IMG/VR virus record: IMGVR_UViG_3300046413_000118
Coordinates: 1-23,245 of that record
Direction: 5' to 3' (one strand)
DNA length: 23,245 bases
From: a virus
The translations under genes were made by a program, and so were the position numbers. The notes beneath the pieces were generated by a model, which did not search any database, was not told where the DNA came from, and saw only the letters and a list, made by a program, of their open reading frames with translations. Shown in pieces: positions 5,694 to 11,794 of this stretch; positions within the stretch are counted from its first letter, which is position 1; every line of letters begins with the position of its first letter.

Positions 5694-6780
5694 CGATTTA
5701 TTTACAAAATCTAGATCTAAGTTAGTTTTAGACAATCCATTCTTTGGGACGCTATGCTTACGCTTAGCTCCCAAAGCAACAGAGGATGTTGATACAGGCG
5801 CCACGGATGGCGTATCTCTTTTGTACAATCCTAAATGGTTTGAAAAGCTAAAACCTTTGGAACGCATAGGCTTTCTAGCCCACGAAGTAATGCATGTAGT
5901 GCTTATGCATCACACTCGTAGACAAGAACGTCAAACACAAAAATGGAATGTTGCTGCAGATTATGCAATTAACAATCATCTTATACAAAACAACTTTATT
6001 CTCCCAAAAGGAGGATTGGTAGATGATCAGTACGACAATATGACCACTGAAGATATATACAATAAACTTCCCGAGCCTCCGGAAGGTGATTGGCAAATCA
6101 TTCTAGATGAAAGTGGTTGTGGTGACGTGCTTGATCATCCCAACAAAGCAACTAATACCAGCTCTATTGAAGCTGAATGGACAGTTGCTATCAATCAAGC
6201 TTATGAAGCAGCAAAACAGCAAGGCAAAGCACCAGGCGGTATGGAAAGTATCATTGAAGATATCAATACACCTAAGCTTGACTGGCGTGCTATTTTGCAT
6301 AGGTTTTTATCTGCTAACAACAAAAATGATTACAGCTGGGCTAGGTACAACAGACGCTTTATTGCAAGCGGTTTGTACTTACCATCTTTGTACAGTCCTG
6401 CATTAGAAGAGATTGCGGTGGCCGTGGACACTTCAGGATCAATCAGTGACGAAGAGCTTACAACATTCACAACAGAAACTTCTGTAATACTTAGAGACCT
6501 TGATCCAGAACGCATACATTTCATACAGTGTGACGCAGAAATACAAGGCCATGATGAGTATACTCGTGAGTCGCTTCCACTAAAAGTCAAATACAAAGGT
6601 AGAGGCGGAACTGCCTTCGAGCCAGTTACTACTTATATCAATGAGAATATACCGAACTGTAAAGCTCTTGTATATCTTACTGATCTTATGGGTAGCTTCG
6701 GTGATGAGCCGGCCTATCCAGTACTTTGGGTTACAACAGAAGAAGGAGGTGCGCCCTATGGCGAAGTTATCAAAATCTAA
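5686..6780 (+). CDS. VWA-like metallopeptidase, MoxR partner, 364 aa
   Basis: The N-terminal half carries a zinc-protease motif HEVMH (residues 66-70), followed by HHTRR and AADYAIN, whose D92 is a likely third ligand. This is the arrangement of the VWA-like putative metallopeptidase family (DUF2201 N-terminal domain). The C-terminal half is VWA-like: the MIDAS motif DTSGS at 248-252, a GRGGT segment carrying the second metal contact, and VYLTDL near the end. Together with the MoxR ATPase two genes upstream it forms a chaperone plus VWA pair, here with an intact protease site. It overlaps the upstream gene by 8 bp, with AGGAGA before its ATG, so expression is coupled. Confidence 0.88.
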   Translation: MSNDLFTKSRSKLVLDNPFFGTLCLRLAPKATEDVDTGATDGVSLLYNPKWFEKLKPLERIGFLAHEVMHVVLMHHTRRQERQTQKWNVAADYAINNHLIQNNFILPKGGLVDDQYDNMTTEDIYNKLPEPPEGDWQIILDESGCGDVLDHPNKATNTSSIEAEWTVAINQAYEAAKQQGKAPGGMESIIEDINTPKLDWRAILHRFLSANNKNDYSWARYNRRFIASGLYLPSLYSPALEEIAVAVDTSGSISDEELTTFTTETSVILRDLDPERIHFIQCDAEIQGHDEYTRESLPLKVKYKGRGGTAFEPVTTYINENIPNCKALVYLTDLMGSFGDEPAYPVLWVTTEEGGAPYGEVIKI

Positions 6781-6937
6781 AGAAGTGTTTAAAGACTATA
6801 CAGTATCTGTGCTTGTGGGCAGCGCTGTGTTGCTAGGGCTACTAGCTTTGGCTACTTCTATCCACCACATGCTTATGTTGCTAGGCATTGCAGTATTGCT
6901 TGGCGTTGTTTTATATACACTATGGAGAATGTTATGA
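6758..6937 (+). CDS. Small two-span membrane protein, 59 aa
   Basis: The start ATG 6758 has an excellent GGAGGT at 6745-6750, inside the end of the metallopeptidase gene, so the two overlap by 23 bp. The product begins MAKLSKSKEVFKDYTV and has two hydrophobic stretches, about residues 16-33 and 37-55 (LLGIAVLLGVVLYTLW). It is the first of three small membrane proteins in a row and overlaps the next gene by 4 bp. A membrane anchor or target for the ATPase/peptidase pair is possible but not shown by the sequence. Confidence 0.65.
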   Translation: MAKLSKSKEVFKDYTVSVLVGSAVLLGLLALATSIHHMLMLLGIAVLLGVVLYTLWRML

Positions 6938-7086
6938 CATCTATCGTATCAACTGCGACAACAATTTTATGGATCTTAATCGAAGCTATACAGTTTGGTT
7001 ATATGGCTTATCTAATGTGGAGGAGTAGAAACAATGTATCTAATCGGCATATTCAGCGCGCTAGGTCTGCTTTTGCTTGCGCTTAA
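6934..7086 (+). CDS. Small membrane protein, 50 aa
   Basis: The ATG overlaps the preceding stop (ATGA). The product starts MTSIVSTATTILWILIEAIQ with one hydrophobic span at about residues 8-28, then a basic tail (WRRSR-like, RHIQRARS) ending AFACA. The last 53 bp overlap the next gene in another frame. It is too short for routine gene calling, but the coupled start and single membrane helix support it. No family recognised. Confidence 0.5.
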   Translation: MTSIVSTATTILWILIEAIQFGYMAYLMWRSRNNVSNRHIQRARSAFACA

Positions 7087-7369
7087 AATCGGTGGTCGTA
7101 AGACTATCGGCTCAGACATATTTGTTGACGTACTTATCACGTTGACTTTAATGGTTGCTTTTTATGGCACCTTCAGTGGCATGGCTGCTGCTATGCTTGG
7201 CGGCCTTGCCGCATCAGTTGTGTTGTTCTTACTTAAAAGAACTATGCATCACGAAGTTCTCACACTTAAACCTGTTGAGAAAAAATTGTTTAACAAAGCT
7301 ATGCATGTTCCCAAACCTACTTGGGTTGGGCAAGAACCTGCATGGCGTAAAATCAAACCAGGAGAATAA
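7034..7369 (+). CDS. Membrane protein with three likely spans, 111 aa
   Basis: GGAGGAG at 7019-7025 precedes the ATG. Hydrophobic segments lie at about residues 2-18 (LIGIFSALGLLLLALKI), 29-45 and 47-67 (GMAAAMLGGLAASVVLFLL). A soluble basic C-terminal tail (residues 68-111) ends RKIKPGE. It closes the run of three small membrane genes downstream of the metallopeptidase. The tail probably faces the cytoplasm because of its positive charge. Function is unknown; holin-like or exclusion roles cannot be told apart by sequence alone. Confidence 0.7.
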   Translation: MYLIGIFSALGLLLLALKIGGRKTIGSDIFVDVLITLTLMVAFYGTFSGMAAAMLGGLAASVVLFLLKRTMHHEVLTLKPVEKKLFNKAMHVPKPTWVGQEPAWRKIKPGE

Positions 7370-7371
7370 CT

Positions 7372-8244
7372 ATGGCAACAGTAAGAATGTCTAAGACATT
7401 AATAGATCAAATACTTAAAAACTTTAAAGAGCAATGTGCAACAGCGTACGCTGACTCTACCGGCGTTGGCGACTTTGTAACTGAGGTACATCGATCTTTG
7501 CATGATGATACGTTTTATACAATTCTTGAAGAATATCAAAAATATCAAGCTTTAGTTGATAATTACATACAACAAAAAGGTGAAACAAAAGCTAGTTATT
7601 ATAATAAGCATATAACTTCCCCTGGCTTTCCTTTTCATACTGTTAATTCAGTTTGGTTTATAGTTAATCCAACAAGACCTATTACAGAAAATAGAACACA
7701 AATTGAAGCTTGGTCTATGGAAACTTACGACGCTGGTCCTGTAGAAACTAGAGACATTAATTTATCTGAAAATTTTGTTGATGGTGACGAACTTATTGAA
7801 CTACCAATTACTTCAAGTGTACAAGTTAAAAATCAATATAATGAAACAGCTAGCGGTATGCCTTTTCATAAAAGACCGTATCAAGATCGAGAATATGGTT
7901 TGCATGACGATTTTAGACATAAACAAACTGGAGCAAAATGGCCAATTATAATATCTTCATCTATAGATGTAGACCGTATAAAATCTGTTGCAAGCGGTAC
8001 TTTTAAAATTAAACAAGCAGTAGAAGATATGGAAAACTATTTAGGTAAATTATCAACTTTGAAACAGTTTGTTGACAACTGGCCAGGGGCCGAGAACCTT
8101 GTACCAAATGAGTACATGCAAAAACATGCTGCAAAAACAGTTCGCGCAAAACCTGTAGCTGAACAAATACCTGAACTACCAGACGAATTGAAGTCTGATG
8201 TAAATGCAGCTATATTAGAAAACAAACTTGTTGGAGATTTGTAA
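7372..8244 (+). CDS. MATVRM-family protein B, possibly Nmad5-like, 290 aa
   Basis: AGGAGAATAACT precedes the ATG. The protein begins MATVRMSKTLIDQILKNF, has a variable central region rich in aromatic and polar residues (around FPFHTVNSVWFIVNP), and ends with a helix, TLKQFVDNWPGAENLVP, and ILENKLVGDL. Its ends match the shorter paralog at 5028-5693, while its middle is longer and different. The C-terminal 'TLKQ..xxWPxAExLxP' element resembles that of Nmad5 proteins of phages, whose role in nucleotide modification is only predicted. The two copies bracket the metallopeptidase and membrane genes, pointing to duplication within this operon. Confidence 0.7.
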   Translation: MATVRMSKTLIDQILKNFKEQCATAYADSTGVGDFVTEVHRSLHDDTFYTILEEYQKYQALVDNYIQQKGETKASYYNKHITSPGFPFHTVNSVWFIVNPTRPITENRTQIEAWSMETYDAGPVETRDINLSENFVDGDELIELPITSSVQVKNQYNETASGMPFHKRPYQDREYGLHDDFRHKQTGAKWPIIISSSIDVDRIKSVASGTFKIKQAVEDMENYLGKLSTLKQFVDNWPGAENLVPNEYMQKHAAKTVRAKPVAEQIPELPDELKSDVNAAILENKLVGDL

Positions 8245-8396
8245 TTAATTATAAAGAACTAGAAAAAGGTTGGAAAGAGTCCTGTCCTGAAGAAGCGATG
8301 GGACTTTCTAATACTCTACATAAACAAACCATTTGGAGGAAACAATGGGAGCGCTTAAACAAAACATGGCAGAAATACACGAATCGACTTTACTAG
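8244..8396 (+). other. Coding-like open frame without a standard start codon
   Basis: A frame open from about 8241 to TAG 8394-8396 would encode NYKELEKGWKESCPEEA followed by a Trp/Lys/Gln-rich helix. A GGAG at 8233-8236 is well placed for an ATT at 8244. The first in-frame ATG (8298) would give 32 residues. It overlaps the next gene by 52 bp. The residue pattern looks protein-like, but a rare start codon or a sequencing error would have to be invoked. Confidence 0.25.
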
Positions 8397-8542
8397 TTGG
8401 CGTGCATAACACTGCAATCATATTCAATACTACTCAAGACCATGTAAAAGATTCAACGATGGCATGGGACGGGTATCAAGATTCGTGGGAAAGTTACGTA
8501 CACCATGTTCAACAAGAATATGGCGTTGTAATAGAAGCATGA
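8345..8542 (+). CDS. Hypothetical protein, 65 aa
   Basis: GGAGG at 8335-8339 sets the start at ATG 8345; a TTG at 8333 overlapping that site is not credible. The product MGALKQNMAEIHESTLLVG... has a hydrophobic central strand region (VGVHNTAIIF) and an aromatic, acidic end (SWESYVHHVQQEYGVVIEA). No family recognised. It overlaps the next gene by 4 bp, starting a run of three coupled small genes. Confidence 0.6.
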   Translation: MGALKQNMAEIHESTLLVGVHNTAIIFNTTQDHVKDSTMAWDGYQDSWESYVHHVQQEYGVVIEA

Positions 8543-8754
8543 ATAGTTGGGATTATATTATATATGCTAGTGGTACTTTTTTAACAGAACACTTACCTAA
8601 ACAGTCAGTTAATTGGGAAGATGACAAGTTAAATAAATTCCTAAAAGACCATGCTTGGGAACCATTTGAATACCATGATGCAAATCAAATTTGGGAGCAA
8701 ATAACAATTCTTGCTCATAATTTAGAAAACGATTTTATTTTAAAGAAAACATGA
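8539..8754 (+). CDS. Hypothetical protein, 71 aa
   Basis: The ATG overlaps the previous stop (ATGA), and the gene overlaps the following one the same way. The product begins MNSWDYIIYASGTFLTEHLP and continues with a helical, Trp- and Asp/Glu-rich region (WEDDKLNKFLKDHAWEPFEY). It is acidic and probably soluble. No family recognised. Tight coupling on both sides suggests it is made in fixed ratio with its neighbours. Confidence 0.65.
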   Translation: MNSWDYIIYASGTFLTEHLPKQSVNWEDDKLNKFLKDHAWEPFEYHDANQIWEQITILAHNLENDFILKKT

Positions 8755-9035
8755 GAAGAAAATGCTCTATACCAAGAACCGATTATATATTTCAATTTAA
8801 ATCTACCAACCACGGCACTGTTGATTGGCAATTTCACAAAAAAGTTGTTGATAAAATGCATCATGCTTTATGGCTAGTAGATAAATCACATCTAGTTGTG
8901 CTTACAAAACTAGATGAACAAGCTAAAAAAGAAGTACATCAAGAATTATTTGAAAGTTTTGAAAAAATAGACAATCAAGCAGTACGAGACCATAACAACA
9001 AAAAAGCACGTGAACGACGTGCAAAAAAAAGCTAA
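8751..9035 (+). CDS. Hypothetical basic protein, 94 aa
   Basis: The start is coupled to the previous gene (ATGA). The product begins MRRKCSIPRTDYIFQFKS, contains DWQFHKKVVDKMHHALWLV and LVVLTKLDEQAKKEV, and ends in a very basic helix RDHNNKKARERRAKKS that could bind nucleic acid. No family recognised. It is the last gene before the inserted opposite-strand unit, and its stop codon lies inside the terminator stem at 9031-9041. Confidence 0.65.
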   Translation: MRRKCSIPRTDYIFQFKSTNHGTVDWQFHKKVVDKMHHALWLVDKSHLVVLTKLDEQAKKEVHQELFESFEKIDNQAVRDHNNKKARERRAKKS

Positions 9036-9073
9036 CGTTAGATGGGTGACATACTAACGCTAGCCTAATTTTT
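9031..9073. terminator. Bidirectional intrinsic terminator between convergent genes
   Basis: GCTAACGTTAG (9031-9041) pairs with CTAACGCTAGC (9054-9064) with one mismatch and a 12-nt loop. T5 follows on the plus strand (9069-9073), and A8 at 9023-9030 supplies a U-run for the minus strand. It can end both the small-gene operon arriving from the left and the 9084-9494 gene arriving from the right. Confidence 0.8.
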
Positions 9074-9083
9074 GATTAACAGA

Positions 9084-9494
9084 TTAAGATATGTATATCC
9101 ACATTTCTAACGTACCCGTTGCAACGTCACCTGCTGGTGCTACCTGACATGTAATGTCAATAGTATCATCCGCAGAGTAAGTTATAGGAGCAAGGTTAGC
9201 ATCTTCATGATCAACACCGCCGGCTTGGCCGATTGTTGAACCATCAAGAAATCTGTCAGCATCAGTAGCATCACCTACATCTAGTACTAAACCAGTACCA
9301 GTATCTAGATCAGATGATTTAATTTTGATGTCATGTAGTGTTTCACCAGCGAAGATGTCTACCATTTGGTATACGTCAGCAGCATTAGGTGCAGCAGTTA
9401 CATTAAATTTAGCGTACCTAACACCCATAGAACCACTTGGAAATGGTTTGAATGCCGAGTTACCGCTAACTGAGTCACTTGTAAAAGTAGCCAT
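9084..9494 (-). CDS. Putative virion or decoration-type protein, 136 aa
   Basis: The protein is rich in Gly, Ala, Asp and Thr and poor in Lys. It starts MATFTSDSVSGNSAFKPFP, includes MGVRYAKFNVTAAPN and LHDIKIKSSDLDTGTGLVL, and ends TGTLEMWIYIS. The short alternating hydrophobic strands suggest an all-beta fold like small phage decoration or head-associated proteins; this is a resemblance, not a family match. It stands alone on the opposite strand within a rightward operon, with a near-consensus sigma70 promoter (9543-9570) and its own terminator. AAGGTAAAACT precedes the ATG. This layout fits a moron: an independently expressed extra gene. Confidence 0.65.
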   Translation of the reverse strand: MATFTSDSVSGNSAFKPFPSGSMGVRYAKFNVTAAPNAADVYQMVDIFAGETLHDIKIKSSDLDTGTGLVLDVGDATDADRFLDGSTIGQAGGVDHEDANLAPITYSADDTIDITCQVAPAGDVATGTLEMWIYIS

Positions 9495-9515
9495 AGTTTT
9501 ACCTTATATTTTACT

Positions 9516-9535
9516 ATTACACACCATTGTGTAAT
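9516..9535. promoter_or_regulatory. Perfect inverted repeat at the transcription start of the 9494 gene
   Basis: ATTACACA (9516-9523) and TGTGTAAT (9528-9535) are exact 8-bp inverted arms around CCAT. Given the promoter at 9543-9570, they cover about +1 to +20 of the minus-strand transcript. It could be an operator or a 5' stabilising hairpin. Confidence 0.6.
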
Positions 9536-9542
9536 ACTCTCT

Positions 9543-9570
9543 GTTATAGAGACATTTTTCCGAATGTCAA
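9543..9570 (-). promoter_or_regulatory. Sigma70-like promoter, TTGACA - 16 bp - TATAAC
   Basis: Read on the minus strand, -35 TTGACA lies at 9565-9570 and -10 TATAAC at 9543-9548 with a 16-bp spacer. The -35 is perfect and the -10 differs at one base. It is placed to transcribe the gene starting at 9494, with a 40-nt leader holding the 9516-9535 palindrome. Confidence 0.75.
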
Positions 9571-9591
9571 ATTAATTAAGGAGTAATTAAG

Positions 9592-9807
9592 GTGCCACCC
9601 AGCTACGTTTACGTTAAAAGAAACCCGATACACCCTTACATTTATACAATACCTGAAGATTTGCCTCACATACAATGGAAGCGAGTTCGAGTCTCTATAG
9701 CGTATAACATGTGCACTAGTAAACAAAAAGGTTGGGAAAGAGCAAAAACGAGTGAATATATAAACTGGTGCGAACAAATGCAAGCAGCTGGTTACAAAAT
9801 TGTTTAG
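9592..9807 (+). CDS. Hypothetical protein, 71 aa, GTG start
   Basis: AAGGAG at 9579-9584 precedes the GTG start. The product is MPPSYVYVKRNPIHPYIYTI followed by WKRVRVSIAYNMC and KTSEYINWCEQMQAAGYKIV. It is Tyr- and Pro-rich early, with basic stretches and two Cys residues. No family recognised. It sits 8 bp before the DNA polymerase gene and is probably the first gene of the replication operon, whose promoter must lie in 9495-9591 or further left. Confidence 0.65.
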   Translation: MPPSYVYVKRNPIHPYIYTIPEDLPHIQWKRVRVSIAYNMCTSKQKGWERAKTSEYINWCEQMQAAGYKIV

Positions 9808-9815
9808 GAGAAACT

Positions 9816-11615
9816 ATGCGTAAATTATATTTAGACTTTGAGACGTATTATGACGTTCATTTTAGTCTTACAAAGATGACTACAGCCCAGTATGTAAATG
9901 ATGAAAATTTTTCTGTATGGGGTGTTGGATTAAAGTTTGATGATGAACAAACACAATGGATCCCAGGTGAAGAATGTTTCGATGTATTACATTCTATTGA
10001 TTGGGATGACGTTGCTGTAATCTGTCACAATACTTTATTTGATGCTTACATACTTACTCATCATTATGGAGTGACACCAAAATATTACTACGATACAGCT
10101 GCAATGAGCCGTGGAGTGTATCCAAACCAAAGCGCAAGTCTAAAAGAAGTAGCTATGCGTGTGTTCCCAAACGACAACACTAAACGTAAAGGAGATGAAC
10201 TTGTTACTGCTAAAGGCATTAAAGACCTGCCGCCAGATATAGAAGAAAGTATAGCTGAATATTGCATACAAGACGTAGATCTAACTTATTACATATTCAA
10301 TGAATTTTTACCAACTTACCCAGAACAAGAGTTACATCTCATAGATCTTACATGTAGGATGTTCGTTGAACCTAAAATTGTTCTTAATAAACAACTGCTT
10401 GAAGAACATCGAGACAACGTAAAAGAAACTACTACTAACTTAATAGATGCTAGCGGCATTACAAGAGAAGTCCTGGCGTCTCAAGTAAAGTTTACACAAC
10501 ACCTTACCGATGAGCTGCAGCTTGTAATACCAAAAAAGAAAAGCCCGCGCACAGGAGAAATGATTCCAGCACTTGGTAAATCTGACCCCGGTTACATACA
10601 AATGTGCAGAACTCATCCAGAATATCAACACATATGGGATGCTAGAGAAGCAGTTAAATCTCGTATAGAAGAAACAAGAGCTAATAGATTTATTGATTCA
10701 ATAAACCCAGACGGAACTATATCTGTCCCACTTCGTTATTACGCTGCACACACAGGGCGTTTTGGCGGTGCAGAAAAACTAAACTTACAAAACCTGCCAC
10801 GCGGATCTAAACTTCGTACTGCATTACAATCTCCAGCAGGCCAGCTTATGTATGTAGCCGATTTATCAAATATTGAAGCTAGAATGCTTGCTTGGTTAGC
10901 TAAAGAACAAGATCTTATTGATGCCTTTGCAACTGGTAGAGATGTTTATTGTGAATTTGCTAGTCAAATATACAATCGAAAGATTACAAAAGCAGACAAG
11001 CTAGAACGTTATGTAGGCAAAACTGCAATATTAGGACTTGGTTATGGTATGGGACCTGACAAGTTTAAAGCAACTCTAAAAGCAGGATCGCCATCTGTTG
11101 AAGTTACTGACGCTACAGCTATGAGTATTGTAAGCCAATACCGAGGTATGTATCCAAACATACCATTGCTATGGAATGGTTCTAAAAACTTATTGTTTGC
11201 AATGATGAACCGAGGTTCAGTAGGCATGAACTACGGGCCTTTAGTTGTTGACACTAACTCACTGCAGCTTCCCAACGGCATGCATCTTAAATACCCACTT
11301 TTACAATACCAACGAGGAGAGTTTACATATTCCAGCGGGCGAAGTTATATACGTACGCATGGCCCTAGAGTTACAGAAAATATTGTTCAAGCATTAGCTC
11401 GAATCGTTATTACAGATCAAATGTTAGAAATACAGAACATTCCTGAAGTATCAGTTGTATTACAAATACACGACGAAGTTATTTCATTAGCTTCTGATTC
11501 TGAGCCTGACAAGACTTTAGAAAAAATTATAGATATAATGAAAACACCCTTATCTTGGTGTCAAGATCTCCCATTAGACGCCGAAGGTGGATACAGTACT
11601 AGCTATGACAAATGA
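9816..11615 (+). CDS. polA: DNA polymerase I-like (family A) with 3'-5' exonuclease, 599 aa
   Basis: The start at ATG 9816 has TAGGAGAAACT before it. The exonuclease part shows Exo I LDFET (D7, E9), Exo II HNTLFD (N72, D76) and Exo III YCIQD (Y149, D153), so proofreading should be active. The polymerase part shows motif A VADLSNIEAR (D349), motif B KTAILGLGYGM (K402 to M412) and motif C QIHDEV (H552, D553, E554). The residue matching E. coli Pol I Phe762 is L406. The N-terminal 5' nuclease of bacterial Pol I is absent, as is usual for phages. It replicates the phage genome and is followed by a 4-bp overlap with the CsrA-like gene. Confidence 0.97.
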   Translation: MRKLYLDFETYYDVHFSLTKMTTAQYVNDENFSVWGVGLKFDDEQTQWIPGEECFDVLHSIDWDDVAVICHNTLFDAYILTHHYGVTPKYYYDTAAMSRGVYPNQSASLKEVAMRVFPNDNTKRKGDELVTAKGIKDLPPDIEESIAEYCIQDVDLTYYIFNEFLPTYPEQELHLIDLTCRMFVEPKIVLNKQLLEEHRDNVKETTTNLIDASGITREVLASQVKFTQHLTDELQLVIPKKKSPRTGEMIPALGKSDPGYIQMCRTHPEYQHIWDAREAVKSRIEETRANRFIDSINPDGTISVPLRYYAAHTGRFGGAEKLNLQNLPRGSKLRTALQSPAGQLMYVADLSNIEARMLAWLAKEQDLIDAFATGRDVYCEFASQIYNRKITKADKLERYVGKTAILGLGYGMGPDKFKATLKAGSPSVEVTDATAMSIVSQYRGMYPNIPLLWNGSKNLLFAMMNRGSVGMNYGPLVVDTNSLQLPNGMHLKYPLLQYQRGEFTYSSGRSYIRTHGPRVTENIVQALARIVITDQMLEIQNIPEVSVVLQIHDEVISLASDSEPDKTLEKIIDIMKTPLSWCQDLPLDAEGGYSTSYDK

Positions 11616-11782
11616 ACAATCTAATACTAACTAGGCGCGTTAAAGAAGCAGTCGTCATCTATAAAGATGGAGAGTTTGTATGTGAAGTTATCGTCACTAA
11701 CTTAGGACTTAAACAATGCAAATTAGGTTTTGTAGCAGACAAAAATATAAAAATAGATAGAAAAGAAAAAAATAAAAACTAA
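11612..11782 (+). CDS. csrA: CsrA/RsmA-family RNA-binding regulator, 56 aa
   Basis: The ATG overlaps the polymerase stop (ATGA). The product begins MNNLILTRRVKEAVVIYKDG and continues EVIVTNLGLKQCKLGFVA and IKIDRKEKNKN. It lines up along its length with CsrA: LILTRRV at the N-terminus, the central strands, the GV/GF turn, and the final 'h-x-h-x-R-x-E' whose Arg (R50 here) corresponds to the RNA-contacting Arg44 of E. coli CsrA. The usual Gly after RRV is Lys. CsrA dimers bind GGA motifs in mRNA leaders and change translation and stability. A phage copy could act on host mRNAs or on its own GGA-rich ribosome-binding sites. Confidence 0.85.
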   Translation: MNNLILTRRVKEAVVIYKDGEFVCEVIVTNLGLKQCKLGFVADKNIKIDRKEKNKN

Positions 11783-11794
11783 TAGGAGGCCCAA

